This document shows, in pieces, positions 46,462 to 55,152 of a stretch of DNA of 55,190 nucleotides (the first letter of the stretch is position 1; every line of letters begins with the position of its first letter). The DNA is from Sorangiineae bacterium NIC37A_2. GTDB taxonomy: Bacteria > Myxococcota_A > Polyangia > Polyangiales > Polyangiaceae. Both the position numbers and the translations under genes were made by a program. The stretch spans positions 28,720 through 83,909 of the forward strand of contig NASX01000002.1 of the NCBI GenBank assembly GCA_002085155.1. Direction: 5' to 3'. A model generated the notes under the pieces. The model was not told the DNA's origin. It made no database searches and was given only the letters and a program-made list of their open reading frames with translations.

Positions 46462-48084
46462 ATGACTTCTCAAGCAACGCGGTGCTTCTATCCCTTCTGT
46501 GTCTTCCTGACCTTCGCGTTGGTGCTCGCGCTGCGCATTGGGGGCATGCCATTCGGCGAACCCTTTGTGATCGACGCCGACGAGCCACATTTCGTGCGCA
46601 GGGCAGTGAACATCTTGGCCACCGGGGATCCGAACCCCCATTGGTTCGGGCACCCGGGGACGCTTACGATCTACAACCTGGTCGCGCTCTACGCACTCAA
46701 GGCCTGGGCCGCGGGCGTGCCATTCGATCAGCTCCTTGTTCAGTACCAAGACGATCCGGCTCCGTTCCACGCGCTCGGCAAGCACTTGATGATCTTCTGG
46801 TCGCTCTTGGGTCATTTTGGACTCTGGCTCCTCACTCTCCAGTTCTCGACCCGCTGGGTAGCGCTCCTTGCTGTGCTCCTGATGGCCGTCGCGGGGATCG
46901 ACATCAGGATCGCGAGCCTGATCCGGACGGACACGCAGCAATCAGCGCTGCTGATATTTCTCTTCTTGTGTCTGATTCAAGGGATTCGGACGCGGAAGGA
47001 CCGATGGTTCCTGGGGGCTGGTCTGCTCCTAGGGCTTTCCACGGCAACGAAATGGCCGTCCGCTGTTGTGAGCTTGGTGATCCTCCTCACGGTTTTTGTG
47101 GCGTCGCCTGGCGCGAGCATGACTTTTGAGTGGAGCCTCAGGAGATTTCGTATTGCGGTCATCGCAGGAGTACTGAGCCTTGCGGCGCTCTTTCTGGTCG
47201 CCCCGCATATCTTCCTCGACTTCGGTACAGTGCTCCACGACTTACGGGCCGAGGCGCCGGAGAACTACCCTCTCGTGAAGGCGCGGAGTACGGGGTTCTT
47301 CCCAACGCTCGGATACTACTTCGCGGCCCTTGATTCGAGCCTATCGACCTTGGGCCTGGGACTGGCTGCCGTGGGGATGATCTCGGGGATGCGTGGCGAA
47401 ATGCGGCGCCTGACCCTGATCCCGTTATCGTTCTTCTGGATCTACCTTGTCTTCATTTCCTCCTTGGTATTGAAATGGGAACGCTGGCTCGTTCCTTTGA
47501 TTCCTCCCTTATGTCTGTTTGGAGCGCTGGGGACGAAAGCGATTTACGACCTGGCGCTGGCTCGGAACGGAAAGACGGTCGGGGCCTTCCTTGTAGGGCC
47601 GCTTCTCAGCGCAGCGCTCACGCTCGGCCACGTGCCGCGGGTCGTTCAGATTGTCCAAAATCAAGCTCGGCCGACCCGAAACGTGACTGTGAGTCGGTGG
47701 ATCACGTCGAACCTCCCGCCTGGCTCGAGGATTCTGAGCGAGTCGTATGGGCCGTATCTACCTCGTGGGCCGTTTGAGCTCCACCAGGTGGACGTCCAAA
47801 GTGGGAAGATGGTTCGCGTCGCCCCGACTTCCCGGTACGTCGAAGCGCGTGGGAATCTCGGGGGATTGAAGGACGTTCCATCGGCCTTGGCGAACGTAGA
47901 TTACGTGATTGTAACGAGTTACAAACAGAAGTTCAGGAAGGACACCCCCGCTGGGCGCAAAGCCTTGCGCGTCTATGATCACCTGAAACGAGAAACGGAG
48001 CTGGTGGAGAGGTTCGGCACGCTCCAGGTGAGAAAGGTTCGGAGAAAGGATGGGAGGAGGGACGAGGGTGGGGAAGGAAGGTGA
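46462..48084 (+). CDS. GT39/PMT-like membrane glycosyltransferase
   Basis: 540 residues with about ten hydrophobic helices. The first loop holds DADEPHFVRRA, matching the acidic catalytic loop of ArnT/PMT-type GT-C enzymes, which transfer sugar from polyprenyl phosphate to lipid or protein. The C-terminal 130 residues are soluble (YVIVTSYKQKFR). ATG 46462 begins just before the first helix. A broken tandem paralogue follows immediately. Confidence 0.82.
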   Translation: MTSQATRCFYPFCVFLTFALVLALRIGGMPFGEPFVIDADEPHFVRRAVNILATGDPNPHWFGHPGTLTIYNLVALYALKAWAAGVPFDQLLVQYQDDPAPFHALGKHLMIFWSLLGHFGLWLLTLQFSTRWVALLAVLLMAVAGIDIRIASLIRTDTQQSALLIFLFLCLIQGIRTRKDRWFLGAGLLLGLSTATKWPSAVVSLVILLTVFVASPGASMTFEWSLRRFRIAVIAGVLSLAALFLVAPHIFLDFGTVLHDLRAEAPENYPLVKARSTGFFPTLGYYFAALDSSLSTLGLGLAAVGMISGMRGEMRRLTLIPLSFFWIYLVFISSLVLKWERWLVPLIPPLCLFGALGTKAIYDLALARNGKTVGAFLVGPLLSAALTLGHVPRVVQIVQNQARPTRNVTVSRWITSNLPPGSRILSESYGPYLPRGPFELHQVDVQSGKMVRVAPTSRYVEARGNLGGLKDVPSALANVDYVIVTSYKQKFRKDTPAGRKALRVYDHLKRETELVERFGTLQVRKVRRKDGRRDEGGEGR

Positions 48085-48531
48085 CGTTGAGGCAGGGACG
48101 CCTGAGAGGCGCTCGTGGGGGAGCTACCCTTTTCTTGTGTTCCTTACATTTGCGTTGGGGTATGCGCTCCGGGTCTCTGGGATCCCTTTTGGGGAGCCGT
48201 TCTTGGTTCATGTTGACGAGCCCTCTTTCGTTCGAAGAGCTCTGCGGGTGTGTTTCGCGCTGATCGAAGTTCGGGTCGACTTGTGAGGATCGAGTCCAGG
48301 GGTCGCTATATCGAAAGTAGGAATTCCATCGGATTTCTGAGAGCTCCTCGAGCAAAAATCCGGACGCTCGATTACGTTCTCGTGAGCTCTTACCATAAGC
48401 GACTTCGTGCGGAGGCGAGCCGCTACGGCGACCAGATCGAGGCATACGATCAGGTCTTCCGTGAAACTCGGTTGATCAAGAAGTTTGGCTCTCTTCAGAT
48501 CAGGCAGGTCCGAAAAGAAGCCCCCGAGTGA
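48068..48531 (+). pseudogene. Internally deleted paralogue of the GT39-like gene
   Basis: The first part (to about 48240) encodes YPFLVFLTFALGYALRV and IPFGEPFLVHVDEPSFVRRA, equivalent to residues 10-49 of the intact neighbour. The second part (about 48250-48531), in a different frame, encodes RADRSSGRLVRIESRGRYIE through LDYVLVSSYHKRLR to LIKKFGSLQIRQVRK, equivalent to residues about 442-528. Roughly 390 codons (about 1.2 kb) of membrane core are missing and the halves are out of frame, so no functional enzyme can be made. Confidence 0.88.
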
Positions 48532-48540
48532 TCCCGGGCA

Positions 48541-48596
48541 GGCGGGCTCACTCGAAGGCTCGTCCGAGTGTGAGTCGAATGTGATGGACCGGGGCC
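48541..48596 (-). repeat. Dispersed 3'-flank repeat, copy B
   Basis: Read on the minus strand it begins GGCCCCGGTCCATCACAT, then after a short variable stretch CTCGGACGAGCCTTCGAGTG. It starts 38 nt beyond the stop of the GYF gene, in that gene's sense direction. Its opening bases are the 3' arm of the hairpin at 48591-48626. Confidence 0.82.
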
Positions 48597-48626
48597 CGAA
48601 GCAGGTCTGAAGACCTCCGGGGCCCC
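48591..48626 (-). terminator. Strong hairpin after the GYF/zinc-ribbon gene
   Basis: An outer stem GGGGCC/GGCCCC (48591-48596, 48621-48626) encloses an inner perfect stem AGGTCT/AGACCT (48603-48608, 48611-48616). Confidence 0.7.
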
Positions 48627-48633
48627 TCTCGTC

Positions 48634-50139
48634 TCAGTTGATCTTGAAGGCTTTGGTGACGGTTTGGGGTGCGCCGTCGAAGGCCGGGACGCGGGCGCGC
48701 TTGAACGTCGACGAGACACAACCGCCGACCGCCGTGCCGCCGAAGGGACCTTCGATGACGGTGGCGGTGGTGACGCGGCCGCTCGGTGCGAAGGTGAGCT
48801 GGACCTTACCAGGGCCGGTCGGGCCCCCGGGCTGGCCACAGGCCGCCGCGTTTGCGGCGGCTGCGCTGAGGGCAGCCTTAGCGGCGGCGACGTCGAAGGC
48901 CTTGCCACCGCCGCTGCTCGAGGAGGACGTCGAAGCTGAGGCGGTCGTGCTGGTCTTGGCCGGCGCAGATGAAGTGGTCGTGGTCCTGGTCGGGGCAGCA
49001 GGTTCTTTCGTCGCCCCGGCCGCGGGAGCGGCAGCTTCGGCTGCGGCAGCAGCTTGAGCTTCTTTGACCTTTTTCTCGGCAGCGCTCGGGTCTTCGCCCT
49101 TGGCGGTCGCTTCGGCGCGGGCCTTGGCGAGAGCTTCCTCAAGTTCCTTCTTTTGAGCTTCGGCCTCACGCGCCTTGGCCTCAGCTTCCGCAGCTTTGGC
49201 CTGGGCTTCGCGCGCCTTTTGCTCCGCTTCCGAGGCTTGTTCGCCAGCGTCGCCGAGCTTGTCCTTGAAGGCGAAATAGCCGCCACCGAGCGCGAGAGCC
49301 GCCACTGCGATGAGCCCGAACATCAAGCCACCTCCGCGCTTGCCAGCCACGGCTTCACCTCGACGAGAGGCGGGCGCCGGCGGGGGCTCGAGGGCCGGGG
49401 CCGTGAGGAGGTCGACGTTCGCCGTGAGGAGTCCGCCGCCGGGCATCGTACCCATCGCGAAGAGATCGTCAGGCGAGCTCTTCTTGGCGGGCGCAGCCGG
49501 TTTCTCAGCGGTTCCTTTCAGTGCGTCGAGAGAGAACAAGACGGAGTTCTCATTGCGCGCGCCGGTCGGCTTCTTTCCTTCGTCCGTTCCCGCACCGAAG
49601 GGCGTCTCCTTGCCCCAGCTTCCAAACAGATCGCCCGCGGGCGCGTCCGCCTTGGCAGGCGAGGCGAGGGGAGTGGTCTGCAAACCCGCTTGAGGTGACG
49701 TCTTCGTCGCGAGGGGCAAAGCGGGACCGGCGCTCACGGCGGCCGTCTTCGGGCTCAGCGTACCCGTCGCCAGGAGCTTCACCTTGAGCTCCGCTACCTC
49801 GAGGATCGGCTTCCAGGCCGTCATGCCGTCGCGCCAGACGTAGGCGTCTTCCGTAACGATGCCCGCTTTCCAACCCTCCACGATCTCTTCGGAGGTCATG
49901 TCCCGCGAGTCTTCATCCGTGAGGTTCACGGTCCACTGATTGGCCGCGGCGGGATGATCCGAATCTGCGTTTCCGATGTCTCCTGCGTCTCCGCCATCGG
50001 AGCTCCCCTCTTCGAGAGCGGTCCCATCGACGAGGATGTTCGCCTTGCAGTTCTTGCAGCGAACCTTCACCTTCCTGCCGCGAACCTTGTCGTCAGCGAT
50101 CGAGTACTTCGAGCCACATGCGTCGCAGGTAATTTTCAT
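48634..50139 (-). CDS. Zinc-ribbon/GYF-domain membrane protein with AgmX/PglI-like C-terminus
   Basis: 501 residues. An N-terminal MJ0042-type zinc ribbon (C5, C8, C28, C31) is followed by a GYF_2-type domain (about 68-125, EIVEGWKAGIVTEDAYVWRD), a Pro/Ala linker and one transmembrane helix near 270-292. Next come an Ala/Glu/Lys coiled coil, a Thr/Ser-rich stretch and a C-terminal domain (GKVQLTFAPSGRVTTATV, VGGCVSSTFKRARVPAF) of the type found in AgmX/PglI. The same order of parts occurs in GltJ/AgmX of the Myxococcus gliding machinery. A trans-envelope link between a cytoplasmic regulator and the outer cell wall is a reasonable inference, not shown. ATG 50139 opens the zinc ribbon. Confidence 0.82.
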   Translation of the reverse strand: MKITCDACGSKYSIADDKVRGRKVKVRCKNCKANILVDGTALEEGSSDGGDAGDIGNADSDHPAAANQWTVNLTDEDSRDMTSEEIVEGWKAGIVTEDAYVWRDGMTAWKPILEVAELKVKLLATGTLSPKTAAVSAGPALPLATKTSPQAGLQTTPLASPAKADAPAGDLFGSWGKETPFGAGTDEGKKPTGARNENSVLFSLDALKGTAEKPAAPAKKSSPDDLFAMGTMPGGGLLTANVDLLTAPALEPPPAPASRRGEAVAGKRGGGLMFGLIAVAALALGGGYFAFKDKLGDAGEQASEAEQKAREAQAKAAEAEAKAREAEAQKKELEEALAKARAEATAKGEDPSAAEKKVKEAQAAAAAEAAAPAAGATKEPAAPTRTTTTSSAPAKTSTTASASTSSSSSGGGKAFDVAAAKAALSAAAANAAACGQPGGPTGPGKVQLTFAPSGRVTTATVIEGPFGGTAVGGCVSSTFKRARVPAFDGAPQTVTKAFKIN

Positions 50140-50325
50140 AATCTTCGCGTTTGTCTTGTCGATTCGGGCAGAGCGGACGATCGAGAGCATCTCTCGAGCC
50201 GCGCATGCGACACCGTTACGGCATCAGCTTATCAAAAAGCAGCTTCTCCTCACCTACCCATTGAATGCAAGAGAGGTTTTTCCTCCCGAGGCCTCGCTCG
50301 GCGCAGACGAGAGCAGGATTCTGAG

Positions 50326-51645
50326 TCAGTTCTCCCGAACGAGTCGAGCGCCGTCTTTTCCACAAAAAACGCTCTCGAGGGGATAGCGCTCTCCACAGAC
50401 GGGGCAGAGGCGCCCTTTGGGCCGAACGGTCGGAGGGTGTGGGCGAGGCGCTCCCTCTGCGGGCGTAGGCTCGGCAGTGGGAGGTTTCTCCGAAGGCTTT
50501 TCCGCTGGGGGAGCGGAGGGCGCGCTGCGCTCGGGCCTCCTCCGGAACCAATACAAGATCCCGCCGCAGGTCAAAAGTGCCGCGAAAAGTGTCGCGAGCA
50601 GGGCAGCGTTGCCCGCGTCCTTCTCATCGGCAGCGTCGGTGGAAGTGCGAGCTTCTGTGCGCGCGGGGTCGAGTGCCTCTGCGGGGTCGAGCTCCGGGGC
50701 GTCACCTAAGAGGTTCTGGAGCTCACGATTCGAGACGACGAGGACCGTTTGCGTCGTTTCGAGGGCCCCGGCGCGGGCACGGAGAACAACACGTCCGCTG
50801 CCTGCATCAGCTCGGACGCGGAAGGCGGAAGAATCGCCTTCTTCGAGCAGATCGCGCCCTTCGATAAACTCGACGTGCGCCTTCTCTTTGACAGGGCAGC
50901 CCCGCGCGCCGCGCACGGAAAGGTCAAATTCGAGCAGATCTCCGCTGCGGAGCACGGAGGCCCGTGGGGTGAGCGTGAGGGTGCTCGGCTTCTCGTCGCC
51001 GGTGCAGGAAGAGGGTGTCGTGGGAGCTTTCTGATCAGCCGCCACGGGAGCATCAGAAGCAGCCTGTTCGGATTTTTCCGGGGAGGCGGTGGGAGCGGGG
51101 GCGGCGCGAGAGAGAAGCCGTGTGCGGCGAGCGCTCGCGGTGCAGGGGCCGTCCTTGCTGACGAACTGATATTGGGCAGCTTCGTCGAAGTAGATTTTGT
51201 CGCCTCGGAGCGCCCAGGTCGTCACCAGCTTCGCTTGGCGCGGGTCCCCTTTCGGCATCTCGCAGGTCGTTTGAATTGTAGTGGCGCTTGCGGAATGACT
51301 CCTCACCTGGAGTCCGGGCATCTGCTCCCAGCAGCTTGTTGATGAGTAGGAGCGTCCGAGTCCCGACCAGGTGAAATCGCTTGCTGAAGCGGTCAGCGTG
51401 ACGACTCCTCCACCGTCGCCCCCTCCGCCAGGCTTGGCTCCACAGCTCTCTCCCCAGGAGCCAATCGCCCAGCTCACCTGGAGCGGGCTCGCGTCCCACC
51501 GACCGCTCACGGACGATGACTGGGCACCGCTCACAGCGCTGATGAGGAAACCCGCAAACGCCGCGAGTCCGAGGCGCCTCTTCGCGACTGCCGCGGATTT
51601 GACAGGAATTTCGCGATGCTGATACGGTCCGTAAGGGAACGTCAC
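50326..51645 (-). CDS. Signal-anchored envelope protein with C-terminal cytoplasmic zinc ribbon
   Basis: About 439 residues. An N-terminal signal (AKRRLGLAAFAGFLISAV, GAQ) leads to an extracytoplasmic part with several Cys and Ig-like beta segments. A transmembrane helix near 350 (LLATLFAALLTCGGILYWF) is followed by a Pro-rich tail and a zinc ribbon (CPVCGERYPLESVFCGKDG; the fourth ligand is not obvious). The start is TTG 51657 or GTG 51645; GTG 51645 is given because it sits next to the divergent OmpA start. No family recognised. Confidence 0.7.
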   Translation of the reverse strand: MTFPYGPYQHREIPVKSAAVAKRRLGLAAFAGFLISAVSGAQSSSVSGRWDASPLQVSWAIGSWGESCGAKPGGGGDGGGVVTLTASASDFTWSGLGRSYSSTSCWEQMPGLQVRSHSASATTIQTTCEMPKGDPRQAKLVTTWALRGDKIYFDEAAQYQFVSKDGPCTASARRTRLLSRAAPAPTASPEKSEQAASDAPVAADQKAPTTPSSCTGDEKPSTLTLTPRASVLRSGDLLEFDLSVRGARGCPVKEKAHVEFIEGRDLLEEGDSSAFRVRADAGSGRVVLRARAGALETTQTVLVVSNRELQNLLGDAPELDPAEALDPARTEARTSTDAADEKDAGNAALLATLFAALLTCGGILYWFRRRPERSAPSAPPAEKPSEKPPTAEPTPAEGAPRPHPPTVRPKGRLCPVCGERYPLESVFCGKDGARLVREN

Positions 51646-51646
51646 T

Positions 51647-53572
51647 GTGATTCGCAAGCTCCTCGCTCCTGCCTTTGCCGGTATTGTCGCTGTCCTCGCT
51701 GCGCCCGGCGTAGCGAGCGCACAGTCAGGTCCTCATGTCCCCGAATCGAACGGTTCGGGCATGGACACGCACTTATACCGTCCCGCGGTTGACTCCAAGG
51801 GATTTTTCTTTGTCAACGGTACCGACATCCTGCCGTCCGGGCACATCAGCTTCGGCATGATGCTCGACTGGGGCTACAAGTTGATGCGCTCCAATGAGGC
51901 GGTCACCGGGACCGACAAACTCATCGAGCACTCCTTCCAGGGCTCTGTGACCGGAACCTACGGCCTCACGAACTTCATGGTCGTCGGTTTGAGTATTCCG
52001 GTGAACATCATGTTCGGTCCGGGAGGCACGAACCTCGGACCTGCTGGCTCGACCTACGACGCAGGCCAGCTCTCGTCTCAAAAAATCCAGACGATCATCC
52101 CGCACTTGAAGATTCGTCTGCTGCGCCCGACCGAGTTCCTCGGTGTTTCCGTCGTGATGCAGGCGGGCGGGCCGCTGCTCGGAGCGGAGCGCGATATGGG
52201 CGCGGATCCGGGCTTTTGGTACTGGCCGCGCCTCGTCTTGGAGCGTCGCTTCGACGAGAGCCGCTTCAAGATTGGTGTCGACGTCGGTTACCGTGGACAT
52301 ACCGGGAGTAACCCGACCTTTGCTGAAGGGCAGCTGGTCGAGGGTGCGCTGACCCTTGGGGATCGGCTGACCTACGGGATTGGTTTCTCTTATCGTGCGC
52401 TGCCGCGCCTCGATCTCGTCGCCGAGAACTACGGGACCTATTTGATGGCGGATGCTGCCTCGGACCAGAAGCTCTCCGCCGAGTTTCTCGGCGGCGCCAA
52501 GATCTTCATCGAAGAGAACAGCTACCTGATGGCCTCGGCCGGCGGACGCGCTTTCTTCACGGGCTTCGAGGCGGCGGATGCCCGCGTCATGCTCGGCTTC
52601 GTTTATGAGCCGACTGTGGGCGATCGGGACGGTGACGGTTATCGCGACGACCGCGACCAGTGTCCCGATGAGCCGGAAGATTTCGACAACTGGGAAGATT
52701 CGGACGGCTGTCCCGATCCTGACAACGACAATGACGGCATCCTCGACAAGGATGATCGGTGTCCGAACATCCCCGAGGACTTCGACGGCATCGAAGATCA
52801 CGACGGTTGTCCCGAGGGGGAGAAGCGCGGCGATCGTGACGGCGACGGCATCTACGATGACGTCGATAAGTGCCCCGACGATCCGGAAGATCGCGACGGC
52901 TTTGAAGATGAGGACGGCTGCCCAGAGCCGGACAACGACAAGGACGGCATTCTCGACAAGGTCGATCAATGCCCGAACGACAAGGAAGACTTCGATAACT
53001 GGGAAGACGACGATGGTTGTCCGGATCCGGATAACGACCTCGATCGAATCCCGGACATCGTCGACAAGTGCCCGAACGAGCCCGAAGTTTATAACGGCTT
53101 CGAGGACGAGGACGGTTGCCCCGACAAGGGCAAGGTCATCATCGACGGCTCGAACATCGTGATCCTCGAGAAGATCCAGTTCGCGACGGGCTCGGACGTC
53201 ATCCTGCCGCAGTCGCAGTCGATCGTGGAGGCGGTGATCGGGACGCTCAAGGGCCACCCCGAGTTCCTCGTGGTCGAGATCGCCGGCCACGCGGACGAGC
53301 GCGGTGCCGATGAGTACAACCTCGACCTAACGAAACGCCGGGCAGCCGCCGTGCGTCGCGCCCTCATCGCGGGCGGGATCAAAGACTCGCGCCTCGTCTC
53401 CCAAGGGTACGGCGAGTATTGCCCCCTCGAACGGGCGAGCAATCCGGCGGCCTGGGAGAAGAACCGGCGAGTAGAGTTCAAGGTCGTCAAAACCGAGGAC
53501 GGCCCGACCAATGTGAAGCGTGGTTGTGAAGAAGCGCGCGACGCGGGCATCTTCCCGCCCGTCGTCCGGTAA
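51647..53572 (+). CDS. OmpA-family protein with thrombospondin type-3 repeats
   Basis: 641 residues from a GTG with AAGGGA upstream. A signal peptide (MIRKLLAPAFAGIVAVLAA, ASAQ) and an N-terminal beta-barrel (about 40-320) precede a calcium-binding TSP3 region (about 325-490) with many DxDxDG repeats such as DNDNDGILDKDDRC. A C-terminal OmpA/MotB domain follows (IQFATGSDVILPQS, IAGHADERGADEYNLDLTKRR). It should anchor the outer membrane to peptidoglycan. Confidence 0.93.
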   Translation: MIRKLLAPAFAGIVAVLAAPGVASAQSGPHVPESNGSGMDTHLYRPAVDSKGFFFVNGTDILPSGHISFGMMLDWGYKLMRSNEAVTGTDKLIEHSFQGSVTGTYGLTNFMVVGLSIPVNIMFGPGGTNLGPAGSTYDAGQLSSQKIQTIIPHLKIRLLRPTEFLGVSVVMQAGGPLLGAERDMGADPGFWYWPRLVLERRFDESRFKIGVDVGYRGHTGSNPTFAEGQLVEGALTLGDRLTYGIGFSYRALPRLDLVAENYGTYLMADAASDQKLSAEFLGGAKIFIEENSYLMASAGGRAFFTGFEAADARVMLGFVYEPTVGDRDGDGYRDDRDQCPDEPEDFDNWEDSDGCPDPDNDNDGILDKDDRCPNIPEDFDGIEDHDGCPEGEKRGDRDGDGIYDDVDKCPDDPEDRDGFEDEDGCPEPDNDKDGILDKVDQCPNDKEDFDNWEDDDGCPDPDNDLDRIPDIVDKCPNEPEVYNGFEDEDGCPDKGKVIIDGSNIVILEKIQFATGSDVILPQSQSIVEAVIGTLKGHPEFLVVEIAGHADERGADEYNLDLTKRRAAAVRRALIAGGIKDSRLVSQGYGEYCPLERASNPAAWEKNRRVEFKVVKTEDGPTNVKRGCEEARDAGIFPPVVR

Positions 53573-53645
53573 AGACAGAGACGTATCAGAGGACGGGCCT
53601 CCTCGAAGGACGCGGAGGCTCAGGCGTCACTGACCGCTACCAAAG

Positions 53646-53674
53646 AGCCACCTTGTTTTGGGGTGGCTTTTTTT
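53646..53674 (+). terminator. Rho-independent terminator after the OmpA gene
   Basis: AGCCACC (53646-53652) pairs with GGTGGCT (53662-53668), followed by a run of T to 53674. Confidence 0.9.
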
Positions 53675-53724
53675 GGCCCCGGCCCATCACATCCGCCGAA
53701 CCCGACCGAGCCTTCGTCAGAGTC
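53675..53724 (+). repeat. Dispersed 3'-flank repeat, copy C
   Basis: GGCCCCGGCCCATCACATCC, then GACCGAGCCTTCG, directly after the OmpA terminator. It is the most diverged of the three copies. Confidence 0.75.
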
Positions 53725-53738
53725 CAGCTCCTCACCGT

Positions 53739-53765
53739 GCGCCGGCGCCCGCGCTTCGCGCGGGC
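53739..53765. repeat. 27-bp GC-rich hairpin repeat, copy 1
   Basis: Identical 27-mer to 53811-53837. It contains GCCCGCGC-TTC-GCGCGGGC, an 8-bp perfect stem. It lies 3' of the DUF4380-like gene on the minus strand, where it could help terminate transcription. Confidence 0.85.
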
Positions 53766-53810
53766 TCCGCCAGAGTCATGTCGCCCGCAGCCGGAGCCCC
53801 CCGCGCTATC

Positions 53811-53837
53811 GCGCCGGCGCCCGCGCTTCGCGCGGGC
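53811..53837. repeat. 27-bp GC-rich hairpin repeat, copy 2
   Basis: Second identical copy, 72 nt after the first, 14 nt beyond the stop of the minus-strand lipoprotein gene. Confidence 0.85.
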
Positions 53838-53851
53838 GCCCGGACTTTCGT

Positions 53852-55069
53852 TTAGAGTCCCGCTTCGCTCAACTCCGCCCGCACAAAGGAAGCGAGGGAG
53901 GCGTCACCGGCGGCGACGGTCACGTCCTCGGGAGTCTCACGAAGCAGCCAGCGGACCTCGTAGGTGAGCGAAGCGCCCGCCGCGAGATCCTTGTAGGCTC
54001 CTTGGTTTTCGACCTCGACGTAGGTCCCGTCCTTCGCTGAGTAAATCTCGACCTCACCTTCCGTGGGGGCGGCTTGGCCGCTTTGGAGGTCGGCGAAGGA
54101 CTTGATGAGCGTGACAGTAGGCGTCGCGTGGGCGAGCCAGCCTTCTTTGCCGTCAGCGTGGATCTTCCTGTCTTCTTCGACCGCCATGCCCGGATGCTGG
54201 AACCAGGTGATGCCGCCCGCGTTCGTGACAGGGAGCATGCCCATGCCTTCCGGAGTGCTCGCACTCTCGCCAGTAGGGAAGAAGGTCAGCCCGCTCTTGG
54301 GCACACGCGTGATTTCCCAAGGGGCAAACGAAGCGCTCCCCGCGCCGACATTTTCAATCGTGTAGACGATCGTGATGACGTCTTTCGCCGTGTCGACGCT
54401 GAAGGCTTTCTTGATCCGAACGTCCTTGCCCTCCGCGACGGTTGCGTTCGACGAGGTGAACGTGGCGGTCCCGTCGTCCACTGTCACGGTATAAGCGGCG
54501 CTGTCGATAGCCACGATCGGCGGCCAGCCCCAAGCGGACTGAGGGGAGGTCCAGAAAGTCGAACCGTACTTAAAGAGATCATCACCGCTCGGACTCGCCG
54601 AGGGAGCCTGGGAGAGGAATTCGTTCCCTCCGGCCTTGAGGGAGACGACGCGGGCGCCGCGCGTTCCATCGACGACGAGGGTTCGCTCGGGCCAGGTGAA
54701 GGTGACGACGCCGCTGTTGTTGGCGATCGCTGCTGGCTCAGCGGGGCTGCCACCGGTTCCTTCGCCGCCGGTGCCGCTTCCGCCCGCGCTCTCACCGCCC
54801 GTGCCGTTCGGCGCGCCGCCGCTGGGGCTTCCCCCGCTCGCGTCGCCTCCTCCCCCCGTCGAAGCTCCGCCGCTCTCGCTGAGTCCACCTGCCGCGGCTC
54901 CGCCGTCTCCGACGGGCGCTCCGCCCGAGCTGGTCCCCCCTACGGCGGCTCCGCCGCTCGCCATGCTCCCGCCGCTTCCGGTCCCGGGATCATTCGACGT
55001 CCCGCAAGCCCCGAGGCCGAGACCGATCAGACCCAGGGACGAGACGACAACCCACGACAACCGGCGCAT
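53852..55069 (-). CDS. DUF4380-like lipoprotein with Gly/Ser/Ala linker
   Basis: 405 residues. Signal with lipobox LGLGACG, then about 95 residues rich in Gly, Ser and Ala, then a beta-sandwich/epimerase-like domain with TFWTSPQSAWGWPP, ENVGAGSASFAPWEITRV and FFPTGES, matching DUF4380 (aldose-epimerase-like fold). Probably cell-surface and carbohydrate-binding; activity unknown. ATG 55069 directly precedes RRLSWVVVSSLG. Confidence 0.78.
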   Translation of the reverse strand: MRRLSWVVVSSLGLIGLGLGACGTSNDPGTGSGGSMASGGAAVGGTSSGGAPVGDGGAAAGGLSESGGASTGGGGDASGGSPSGGAPNGTGGESAGGSGTGGEGTGGSPAEPAAIANNSGVVTFTWPERTLVVDGTRGARVVSLKAGGNEFLSQAPSASPSGDDLFKYGSTFWTSPQSAWGWPPIVAIDSAAYTVTVDDGTATFTSSNATVAEGKDVRIKKAFSVDTAKDVITIVYTIENVGAGSASFAPWEITRVPKSGLTFFPTGESASTPEGMGMLPVTNAGGITWFQHPGMAVEEDRKIHADGKEGWLAHATPTVTLIKSFADLQSGQAAPTEGEVEIYSAKDGTYVEVENQGAYKDLAAGASLTYEVRWLLRETPEDVTVAAGDASLASFVRAELSEAGL

Positions 55070-55152
55070 ACTAGCCACCCGCGAACGGTACTCCTGCTTG
55101 CGCCCCGGTTCCACACCCTGAGCCGAGCCCTCGTCCGCCTCCTCTTTTTCCC

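Noticed and set aside
48495-49286. Pro/Arg-rich minus-strand open frame
   Set aside because: It is a frame-shifted reading of the Ala-rich coiled-coil region of the GYF protein, with no ribosome site.
52578-53290. Long open frames inside the OmpA gene on both strands
   Set aside because: They arise from the GAY-rich codons of the thrombospondin repeats; only the OmpA frame shows domain structure.
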